This document shows positions 17,395 through 24,957 of a stretch of DNA of 64,000 nt, piece by piece. This stretch comes from Amycolatopsis antarctica (GTDB lineage: Bacteria; Actinomycetota; Actinomycetes; Mycobacteriales; Pseudonocardiaceae), in NCBI RefSeq assembly GCF_002262875.1, contig NZ_NKYE01000005.1:1-64000 (forward strand), read 5' to 3'. The position numbers were made by a program, and so were the translations under genes. How positions within the stretch are numbered: the first letter of the stretch is position 1; every line of letters starts with the position of its first letter. A model generated the notes under the pieces. The model did not search any database and was not told the DNA's origin. It worked only from the letters and a program-made list of their open reading frames with translations.

Positions 17395-17701
17395 ATGATT
17401 TTCGGTGCGCCGAATACAGTTCTTTTGGCTGCCGTCTGGCGTCCGGCCCGGGGCGGTGCGGGAGAGCTGGTGACCGAAACGGCCGCGCTGCCCTGTGGCT
17501 ACCTGTTCGACGAGCGCACGAAGCCGTTGTTCGTGCTGACCGGGCCGGACTCGTTCTCCGGGGCCGAGGACCTGGCGTACTCCCTGCGGCAGCGGGGCGG
17601 GCCATCATCTTCCGGGAGACCACGCGCGGCGGTGCGGGATCGTTCCGGGTCGGCGAGCTGACGGGACCTTGGTCCTGGGAAGGTCGGGACTCCGGGACCT
17701 G
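17395..17701 (+). pseudogene. Remnant of an S41-family peptidase gene (frameshifted fragment)
   Basis: The first frame reads ETAALPCGYLFDERTKPLFV then LTGPDSFSGAEDLAYSLRQRG, the conserved catalytic-region segment of S41 (C-terminal-processing/retinol-binding-like) peptidases with the nucleophilic Ser in SFSGAED. The next residues expected, RAIIFRETTRGGAGSFRVGEL, occur in a different frame starting at about 17599: one base (a C after 17598) is missing. Both the N-terminal two thirds and the C-terminus of a normal gene are absent. This is a decayed fragment of about 100 codons between the GDT1 gene and cydA. Confidence 0.75.
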
Positions 17702-17736
17702 ACGATGCCGCCCCGCCACGGAGCAGGCTCGGATAC

Positions 17737-19260
17737 GTGGAGGTCCTCGAGTTGGCGCGGTGGCAGTTCGGTATCACCACCGTCTATCACTTTCTGATGG
17801 TGCCGCTGACCATCGGCCTGTCGATCCTGGTCGCCGGCATGCAGACGGCGTGGGTGCGCACCGGCGATGTGCGCTACCTGAAGATGACCAAGTTCTGGGG
17901 AAAGCTGCTGCTGGTCAACTTCGCCATGGGGGTGGTGACCGGCATCGTCCAGGAGTTCCAGTTCGGGATGACCTGGAGTGCGTACTCGCGCTTCGTCGGT
18001 GACGTGTTCGGGGCACCGCTGGCGATGGAGGGGATCGTCGCGTTCTTCGTCGAATCGACGTTCCTCGGCCTGTGGATCTTCGGCTGGGACAAGCTGCCGA
18101 AGAAGGTGCACCTGGCGTGTGCCTGGGCGTTCTCACTGGCCACGGTCGCTTCGGCGTACTTCATCCTGGCCGCGAACTCGTGGATGCAGCACCCCGTCGG
18201 TGTGGAGATGACCGACGGCAGGCCGACGATGAACTCGATCTGGGCGGTGCTGACGAACAACACGGCGCTGGCCGCGATCCCGCACACGATCGCCGGGACG
18301 TTCGCGGTGGCGGCGGCGTTCGTGGTGGGGATCGCGGCGTGGCAGTTGTGGCGCCGCCGCGCCGAGGCGGACGAGCACCGGGCAGTGTGGCGGTCGTCGT
18401 TGAAGCTGGGCACCTGGGTGGGCGTGGTGGCGTTCGGCGCACTGGCGGTCACCGGGGACGTGCAGGGCAAGCTGATGTTCGAGCAGCAGCCGATGAAGAT
18501 GGCGGCCGCGGAAGCGTTGTGCCACACGGAATCGCCGGCGAGTTTCTCGATCTTCGCGGTGGGCGACGTGGCGGACGCGAACTGCGAGGACGTGAAGACG
18601 TTCACCGTTCCGGCGCTGCTGTCCTTCCTGGCGCACAACGACTTCAGCACCGAGGTGAAGGGCATCGAGGACCTGGTCGGGGAGTACCAGGCCAGGTACG
18701 GCACGAACTATCCGGACGATCCGGCGCTCGGTGAACTCGCCGGGCAGCCGATCGACTACGTGCCCAGCCTGCCGGTGACCTACTGGGGTTTCCGGATCAT
18801 GATCGGCTTCGGGGCGCTGTCGGCGGGTGCGGGGGTGCTGGCGCTGTGGCTGACCCGGAAGGGACGGATCCCGGCGACGAAGTGGTTCCCGCGCACGGCT
18901 TTGCTGGGGATCGTGACGCCGTTCGTGGCGAACACGGCGGGCTGGGTGTTCACCGAGATGGGCAGGCAGCCGTTCGTCGTGGTGCCGAATCCGACCGGTG
19001 TGGACGGGGTGTGGATGTTCACCGCGCAGGCGGTGTCGCGGGTGACGGCGGGCGAGGTGTGGACCTCGCTGATCGCGCTGACCACCGTGTACGCGGTGCT
19101 GGGCGTGGTGGAGGTGTTCCTGATGCGCAAGTACGTCCGCGGCGGGATCGAGGGCGTCATGCCGCCACCGGGAACCGGCGGCGACGGCAAGGGCGGCACC
19201 GGCAGGGGTAACGACGACGGGAAGGGTGGCGAGGACGATGCGCTGGCGTTCGCGTACTGA
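17737..19260 (+). CDS. cydA: Cytochrome bd oxidase subunit I
   Basis: Quinol oxidase subunit of 507 aa, nine membrane helices. Landmarks are WQFGITTVYHFLMVPLTIG with the heme b595 His, the EFQFGMTW and AMEGIVAFFVESTFLGLWIFG helices, the heme b558 region and the EMGRQPF motif near residue 408. The Q-loop is of the short type. It reduces O2 to water with high affinity using menaquinol. The last 30 residues are a Gly-rich hydrophilic tail. First gene of the cyd cluster; the start is GTG 17737. Confidence 0.96.
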   Translation: MEVLELARWQFGITTVYHFLMVPLTIGLSILVAGMQTAWVRTGDVRYLKMTKFWGKLLLVNFAMGVVTGIVQEFQFGMTWSAYSRFVGDVFGAPLAMEGIVAFFVESTFLGLWIFGWDKLPKKVHLACAWAFSLATVASAYFILAANSWMQHPVGVEMTDGRPTMNSIWAVLTNNTALAAIPHTIAGTFAVAAAFVVGIAAWQLWRRRAEADEHRAVWRSSLKLGTWVGVVAFGALAVTGDVQGKLMFEQQPMKMAAAEALCHTESPASFSIFAVGDVADANCEDVKTFTVPALLSFLAHNDFSTEVKGIEDLVGEYQARYGTNYPDDPALGELAGQPIDYVPSLPVTYWGFRIMIGFGALSAGAGVLALWLTRKGRIPATKWFPRTALLGIVTPFVANTAGWVFTEMGRQPFVVVPNPTGVDGVWMFTAQAVSRVTAGEVWTSLIALTTVYAVLGVVEVFLMRKYVRGGIEGVMPPPGTGGDGKGGTGRGNDDGKGGEDDALAFAY

Positions 19261-19353
19261 GCCGGTGGGTACCCAACCCCCACCCTCCCTGGGGGGCGAC
19301 CCCGCTGTCAGCCTACCGCGATCAGCCCCGTGCACAGCCCCTCAGCAGCAAGT

Positions 19354-19392
19354 TGTGGACAACTCGCTAATCCCTCCACAGCCTGTGGAGAA
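19354..19392. promoter_or_regulatory. DnaA box pair and palindrome between cydA and cydB
   Basis: TGTGGACAA at 19354-19362 is a perfect reverse-strand actinobacterial DnaA box; TGTGGAGAA at 19384-19392 matches 8 of 9. The second overlaps a perfect inverted repeat CTCCACAG-c-CTGTGGAG (19374-19390). The 171-bp cydA-cydB gap otherwise holds nothing recognisable. Confidence 0.4.
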
Positions 19393-19431
19393 CTCGGCGC
19401 CGTGGTTCGCGGCGGACGGGGGTGACTGGTA

Positions 19432-20439
19432 ATGGACCTCCCCTCGCTCTGGTTCTGCGTCATCGCCGCCTTCTGGCTGGGCTACCTCTTCCTGGAGGGC
19501 TTCGACTTCGGCGTCGGCATGCTGCTGCCCGTCCTCGGCCGCGACAACACCGAACGCCGCGTCATGGTCAACACCATCGGACCGGTCTGGGACGGCAACG
19601 AAGTGTGGCTGATCGTCGCGGGCGGAGCCATGTTCGCCGCCTTCCCCGGCTGGTATGCCTCGCTGTTCTCCGGCGCCTACCTGCCGCTGCTGGTCGTACT
19701 GCTCGCCCTCATCGGCCGTGGTGTCGCCTTCGAGTACCGCGGCAAGGTCGACACCGTCCGGTGGCGGCGCAACTGGGATCGGGTGATCGTCGCCGGATCG
19801 TGGATACCACCGCTCGGCGTGGGCATGCTGCTCGCCACCACCGTGCTCGGCATCCCGCTCGACACCGACGGCAACCGTGCGGGATCCGCGTTCGAGGCAG
19901 TCCGCTGGGACACCGCCCTCGGCGCGATCGCGATCGTCGGCTTCTCCCTCGTGCACGGCGCCACCTTCCTCGCCCTCAAGACCGCGGGCGGCCTGCGCAT
20001 CCGCGCCCACGCGCTCGCCGAGCGGCTGCTGCCGGTGGCACTGTTGCCACTGCTGGCCTTCCTGCTCGTCGTCCAGTTCCGGCACGGTTCACTGTGGACG
20101 GTCGTGCCCCTCGTTCTCGTCCCGGCCGCCGGAGCCGTCGCGTGGTGGCGACTGCGCGGCGGCCGGGACGGCCAGGCGTTCGCCGCGCTCGGCGGCGTCA
20201 TCGCGGCGGCGGCGATCACCATGTTCGGCGCTCTCTTCCCCGACGTGCTTCCGTCCACAGTGGATTCTGCGAACTCGCTGACGGTGGCGAGCGAGGCATC
20301 GAGCCCGTACACGCTGGAGGTCATCACCTGGGTCGCCGCGTTCGGTGCGCCCGCCGTGCTCGTCTACCAAGGCTGGACGTACTGGGTGTTCCGCAAGCGC
20401 ATCGGTGTCGGGCACATCCCCCCGGCACACACGCCATGA
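19432..20439 (+). CDS. cydB: Cytochrome bd oxidase subunit II
   Basis: Membrane protein of 335 aa with eight helices, partner of CydA. The diagnostic stretch near residue 50 (TIGPVWDGNEVWLIVAGGAMF then AAFPGWYASLFSGAYLPL) and GRGVAFEYRGKV are intact. ATG 19432 follows GGGGGTGA. The stop overlaps the next ATG (ATGA), coupling it to cydDC. The 171-bp gap to cydA is unusually long for cyd genes and contains DnaA-box-like repeats. Confidence 0.95.
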   Translation: MDLPSLWFCVIAAFWLGYLFLEGFDFGVGMLLPVLGRDNTERRVMVNTIGPVWDGNEVWLIVAGGAMFAAFPGWYASLFSGAYLPLLVVLLALIGRGVAFEYRGKVDTVRWRRNWDRVIVAGSWIPPLGVGMLLATTVLGIPLDTDGNRAGSAFEAVRWDTALGAIAIVGFSLVHGATFLALKTAGGLRIRAHALAERLLPVALLPLLAFLLVVQFRHGSLWTVVPLVLVPAAGAVAWWRLRGGRDGQAFAALGGVIAAAAITMFGALFPDVLPSTVDSANSLTVASEASSPYTLEVITWVAAFGAPAVLVYQGWTYWVFRKRIGVGHIPPAHTP

Positions 20440-23400
20440 GCCCGCGAGGACCGCTCGGCGCGCTGCCAACACTGTCCCGGACGGCGCGGCGAGCCCTCGC
20501 GCTCACCGCCGTGCTGGCTGCCGCCAACGCGGTAGCCCTTGTCGCACAAGGGTTCCTGCTGGCGTCCGTGCTGGCCGCGATCGTCGGCGAACAACCTATC
20601 CGGTACGCCGACCTCGCGGTGCTCGCCGGACTCGTCGCCGCCCGATCCCTGCTCGGCTGGGCGATCCGCGCGGTCGCCGCGCGGGCCGCGGCGGGAGCGA
20701 AGGAGGAACTGCGTGCCCGCGCCGTAGACCACGCGCTCGGCCTCGGACCGGAATGGATCGCGCGACGCGGCAGCGGGGAACTCACCGACCTCACCACCCG
20801 TGGCCTCGACGCCCTTGACGCCTACTTCACCGACTACCTGCCCGCACTGGTCACTGCCGCCGTCGTGCCCGTCGGCGTCGGCGCGGCCGTGCTGTTCGCC
20901 GACTGGCCGTCCGCCGTGATCGTGGCGCTGACCGTGCCACTGCTGCCGATGTTCGCGATCCTGGCGGGCAAGCACGCGGCGGAACGGATCGCCGTCACCG
21001 CCGACGCGGTCACCAGACTGTCCGGCCACCTGCTCGAACTCGTCGGCGCCCTGCCCGTGCTCACCGCGTTCCGGCGGGCCGAGGCGCAGGCCGAAGCCGT
21101 CCGCCGGGTGTCCGAGCGGCACCGCAGGGCGACCCTGTCCACGCTGCGCGTCGCCTTCTCCTCGGCGTTCGTGCTCGAACTGGCCGCCACCCTGTCCGTA
21201 GCGCTGGTCGCCGTCGTCATCGGCGTCCGGCTCGTCTCCGGTGACCTGACCCTCGCCATCGGCCTCGGCGTGCTGATCCTCGCCCCCGAGTGCTACCAGC
21301 CGCTGCGCTCCGTCGGAACCGCTTTCCACGCCAGCGAGGACGGTGTGGAAGCCGTCCGCCGGGTCACCACCCTGCTCGCCGAGCCGCTGCCCGGCACCGG
21401 CCACACCCGCCCCGGACGGGGGGAACTGCGGGTGGACGGCCTGCGCGTCGCCCGCCGTGGCGGCTTCGCCCCGGACGGCGAGACGTTCACCGTTCGCCCC
21501 GGCGAGACCGTGTGGCTGCGCTCGCCCAGCGGCGCGGGCAAGACCAGCACCCTCGGCGTGCTGCTCGGATTCGTCCACCCCGAAAGCGGCACCGTCACCG
21601 TCGACGGCACCCCGCTGCACGAGGTCGACATGGCGGCATTTCGCCGCGAGGTGGCGTGGGTGCCACAGCATCCCGCGTTCACCGGCGGCACCGTCCGCGC
21701 CGAACTCGCGCTCGCCGCGCCGGCCACCGAAACCGAGATCGAGGACGCGCTGGCGAGCCTCGGACTGGACGGGTTCGCCGGCGAACCCGTCGCGCGCCTG
21801 TCCACCGGGCAACGGCAGCGCGTCGCCGTTGCCAGGGCGCTGCTGCGGATCCGGTACGGCGCCTGGCTGCTGCTGCTCGACGAACCCGCCGCCCACCTCG
21901 ACCCGGACGCCGCCCGCCGCGTCGACGAAGCGATCCGGGCCGCCGCCGTACACGGTGCCGCCGTGATCGTCGCCGCACACGACCGTCCCCGCGACGTCGT
22001 CCGCGACGCGACCGCCGTGCCCGCCGTCCCGGCGAACGCCGACACCGGAGTGCCTTCCGGGAAGCCGCTGCCGTTGCGGGCGCTGACCGACCGCAGGCTG
22101 CTCGGCGGGGCCGCGCTCGGCGCGCTCGCCCTGCTCAGCGGCATCGCGCTGACCGCCACCTCGGGCTGGCTCATCGCGACAGCCTCCCAGCAGCCGCCGA
22201 TCCTGACGCTCACCGTCGCCGTCGTCGGGGTCCGCGCCTTCGGTCTCACCCGCGCCGTACTGCGCTACACCGAACGCCTGGTCACCCACGACGCCGCGTT
22301 CCGGGTCGCCGCCCGGCTACGGGTCCGGCTCTGGCAGGCACTCGTCCGGCTCGGCCCCGCCCGCACCCTCGGCCTGCGCCGCGGCGAGGGGCAGCGCAGG
22401 CTCGTCGCCGACGTCGACGCCGTACGCGACCTGCTGCCCCGGGTGCTCACCCCGCCGCTGACCGTCGCGATCGTGGTCACCGGGGCCGTCGCCATCCAGA
22501 CGGCCGTGCTGCCCGCCGCCGGTGCGGTACTCGCCGCGTCCGCCCTCGCCGCGGCCCTCGCCGCCCCCGCACTGACGTTGCGCTGCGAACGCCGCGCCAC
22601 CGCCGTCCTCGCCGACGGACGCCGCCAGGTCGCCACCCGCGTGCTCACCCTGTTCGACGCCGCCGCCGAACTCGTCGCGTTCGGCCAGGACCGGCGACTG
22701 CGCGCCGAACTGTCCGAAGTGGACGCACGGTTGGCGGGCAGCGCGCGCGGACAGGCCCTCGGCGCCGGGGCGGGCGAGGCCGTGGTGACCCTCGCCGCCG
22801 GAACCGCGACCGTGCTGACCACCTGGCTCGCGGCGAACGCCGTCGCCGCCGGGACGCTGGACCCGGTACTCGCCCCGCTGCTGGCGCTCGTACCGCTCGC
22901 CCTCGCCGAGCCGCTCGCCCTGCTGCCGCCCGCCGCCCAGCACCAGGACGCGCTCCGGCAGGCGCGAATCCGCCTCGGACAGTTGACGGAAGGAACCGAA
23001 ACCATGACGGCGCAAGGATTCCCAGCCGCCCAGCAAGCGGTTGCGGCGCAACGGGTCCCGGCCACCCGTGACGGCATCCGGATCAGCGGCGACCTGCGCT
23101 GGTCCGAGTCGGCCGCACCCGTCCTGCGCGAGGTACGACTGCACATCCCGGACGGGGCGAGGGTTACCGTGACCGGTCCGTCCGGAGCGGGCAAGTCGAC
23201 GCTGCTGGCCGCGCTGCTCGGCTTCATCCCCGGCGCCGACCACGTGCCGGACGTGGCCTGGGCACCGCAGGAACCGCAGCTCGTCTCCACCACGGTCGCC
23301 GAGAACCTGCGCCTCGCCGCACCGGAGGCCACCGACGCGCGGCTCGCGGAGGTGCTGCGGCTGGTCGACCTGCCCGGCCTCGCCCCGGACACCGTCCTCG

Positions 23401-23726
23401 GCGACGCGGGCAGTGGACTCTCCGGCGGTCAGGCCGGACGGCTCGCCCTCGCCCGCGCCCTGCTCGCCGCGGACACCGCCGAGCTGGTGCTGCTCGACGA
23501 GCCCACCGCCCACCTTGACGAGGCGACGGCCGCCCGCGTCCGGGACGGCCTGCGCAGTGCGCTCGACGGCCGCACCGTCGTGCACGTGACCCACCACCCG
23601 GCCGAGGCCGAGGCGGCCGACCTCGCCCTCGACGTGCGAAACGGGCAGGTCCGCGACCTGTCCGCCTACGTTCTGCTGGCCCGCGACCCGCGGATGGCGG
23701 GCGTCACGGCGACCCCGGGGCCGTAA
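20436..23726 (+). CDS. cydDC: Fused CydD-CydC ABC exporter (cytochrome bd assembly)
   Basis: Single polypeptide of 1096 aa joining two ABC half-transporters, as is common in actinobacteria. Half one: six membrane helices, then an ATPase with Walker A SPSGAGKTST, signature LSTGQRQRVA and Walker B LLLLDEPAAHLD. Half two starts near residue 540: helices, then Walker A GPSGAGKSTL, signature LSGGQAGRLALA and LVLLDEPTAHLD. It exports thiols (glutathione or cysteine in E. coli; mycothiol would be the local thiol) and heme-related cargo needed to mature cytochrome bd. ATG 20436 overlaps the cydB stop. Confidence 0.93.
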   Translation: MSPRGPLGALPTLSRTARRALALTAVLAAANAVALVAQGFLLASVLAAIVGEQPIRYADLAVLAGLVAARSLLGWAIRAVAARAAAGAKEELRARAVDHALGLGPEWIARRGSGELTDLTTRGLDALDAYFTDYLPALVTAAVVPVGVGAAVLFADWPSAVIVALTVPLLPMFAILAGKHAAERIAVTADAVTRLSGHLLELVGALPVLTAFRRAEAQAEAVRRVSERHRRATLSTLRVAFSSAFVLELAATLSVALVAVVIGVRLVSGDLTLAIGLGVLILAPECYQPLRSVGTAFHASEDGVEAVRRVTTLLAEPLPGTGHTRPGRGELRVDGLRVARRGGFAPDGETFTVRPGETVWLRSPSGAGKTSTLGVLLGFVHPESGTVTVDGTPLHEVDMAAFRREVAWVPQHPAFTGGTVRAELALAAPATETEIEDALASLGLDGFAGEPVARLSTGQRQRVAVARALLRIRYGAWLLLLDEPAAHLDPDAARRVDEAIRAAAVHGAAVIVAAHDRPRDVVRDATAVPAVPANADTGVPSGKPLPLRALTDRRLLGGAALGALALLSGIALTATSGWLIATASQQPPILTLTVAVVGVRAFGLTRAVLRYTERLVTHDAAFRVAARLRVRLWQALVRLGPARTLGLRRGEGQRRLVADVDAVRDLLPRVLTPPLTVAIVVTGAVAIQTAVLPAAGAVLAASALAAALAAPALTLRCERRATAVLADGRRQVATRVLTLFDAAAELVAFGQDRRLRAELSEVDARLAGSARGQALGAGAGEAVVTLAAGTATVLTTWLAANAVAAGTLDPVLAPLLALVPLALAEPLALLPPAAQHQDALRQARIRLGQLTEGTETMTAQGFPAAQQAVAAQRVPATRDGIRISGDLRWSESAAPVLREVRLHIPDGARVTVTGPSGAGKSTLLAALLGFIPGADHVPDVAWAPQEPQLVSTTVAENLRLAAPEATDARLAEVLRLVDLPGLAPDTVLGDAGSGLSGGQAGRLALARALLAADTAELVLLDEPTAHLDEATAARVRDGLRSALDGRTVVHVTHHPAEAEAADLALDVRNGQVRDLSAYVLLARDPRMAGVTATPGP

Positions 23727-23740
23727 CCTTGCCGGTACTG

Positions 23741-24880
23741 ATGGAACCGACCCTTGCCGCGCGGGCGCTGTCCGCCGCCACCGAGATCGCCACCACCGCG
23801 CTGTCCGGCGACGAACCCGACGCCCTCCTCGGCTCGGTGGTCCGTCGTGCCGTCGAGCTCGCCGACGCCGAGCTGGGCCTGGTCATGGTGCGCGCGCAGG
23901 ACGGCAAGGTCGTCGTCGAGGCCGGGCACGGCGAGGGTGCCGCCGCGCTGCTCGGCGTGCAGCTCGCCGCCGAGTCGGTCGCCGCCCGCGTCGCCAGGGG
24001 CGGGGAACCGGTCGTCGCGGACGACGTCACCACCGACACCCGCACCTCCCCGTACGTGCCCGCCGAACTGCGCGGGTTCGGGCCGTTCGCCGCCGCCCCG
24101 TTCGGCAGCGGCAGCGGCAGGCTCGGCGCGCTGACCGTCTACCGGGCGCGCGGCGCGGCCCCCTTCGGCGAGGCGACGGTCGAGGTGCTGACGGCGTTCG
24201 CCGCGCAGGCCGGTCTGGTGCTCGCCCTCGGCGAGGGAGCGGACGCCCGGCAGCGCGTCAGTCTGTACGAGGAACGGGAACGGATCGCCCGGGACCTGCA
24301 CGACGTCATCGTGCAGCGCCTCTACGCCGCCGGGATGCAGCTCGACCGGGTGCGCCGCCGGATGCGGAAACGCTTCGCCCACGCCGATGCCGAACGTCTC
24401 GGCGAGGCGATCGAGGCGCTGGACCAGACCATCGGCGAGATCCGCGACACCGTTCGCACGCTGCGTTCGCCGGAACCGGAGGCGGTGCCGCGCGCGGAGA
24501 CCGCCACCGACCTCGCCGAGTCGGCGCGCGGTGAGGTCCGCATCGCCGGGGAACTTCTCGGTTTCCCGCCCACCCTGGAGCTTTCCGGTGAGCTGGCCGG
24601 AATCCCGCCGGAACGCGCCGACCACATCCGCGCTGTACTCCGCGAAGCACTGTCCAATGTGGTCAGACACTCGGGGGCGAGCGAGACGCGGGTGACCCTG
24701 CACCGCGACGCGCACGAACTGCGCCTGCGCGTCCGGGACAACGGCTGCGGCGTTCCGCAGGGCGTCGAGACCCGGGGACTGCGCCATCTCGCCGAGCGCG
24801 CGGAGAGTTCCGGCGGCAGTTTCCACCTCAACACCTCGCCCAGTCTCGGCACGATGGTCGCCTTCGACCTGCCGCTGTGA
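23741..24880 (+). CDS. GAF-domain sensor histidine kinase (DevS/DosS-like)
   Basis: Protein of 379 aa. One GAF domain (about residues 20-170), a HisKA_3 dimerisation helix with the phospho-acceptor in ARDLHDVIVQRLYAAGMQ, and a C-terminal HATPase (LREALSNVVRHSGA as N-box, VRDNGCGVP as G1, LRHLAERAESSGG). No membrane helix. DevS relatives sense redox, O2 or NO through heme-bound GAF domains; here a single GAF is present and its cofactor cannot be told. ATG 23741 is assumed; TTG 23729, 2 nt after the cydDC stop, is equally possible. Its place at the end of the cyd cluster suggests control of low-oxygen respiration. Confidence 0.85.
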   Translation: MEPTLAARALSAATEIATTALSGDEPDALLGSVVRRAVELADAELGLVMVRAQDGKVVVEAGHGEGAAALLGVQLAAESVAARVARGGEPVVADDVTTDTRTSPYVPAELRGFGPFAAAPFGSGSGRLGALTVYRARGAAPFGEATVEVLTAFAAQAGLVLALGEGADARQRVSLYEERERIARDLHDVIVQRLYAAGMQLDRVRRRMRKRFAHADAERLGEAIEALDQTIGEIRDTVRTLRSPEPEAVPRAETATDLAESARGEVRIAGELLGFPPTLELSGELAGIPPERADHIRAVLREALSNVVRHSGASETRVTLHRDAHELRLRVRDNGCGVPQGVETRGLRHLAERAESSGGSFHLNTSPSLGTMVAFDLPL

Positions 24881-24957
24881 GACGCGGGTTCACGCCGCGT
24901 GACCTGATCGGTGCCCGCTGCTAGCGTGGGTGGCCGATCCGGACGCGGGGGAGCGAG

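Noticed and set aside
17276..17400. Manganese (yybP-ykoY) riboswitch before the GDT1-type exporter
   Set aside because: A GGGGAG sequence is present but lies only 10 nt before the start codon, leaving no room for the rest of the aptamer; the other conserved elements are not seen.
20364..22289. Long minus-strand open frames opposite cydDC and cvnA
   Set aside because: Their composition (Gly/Arg/Gln-rich without domains) is that of GC-rich antisense shadows; the plus-strand proteins have complete motifs.
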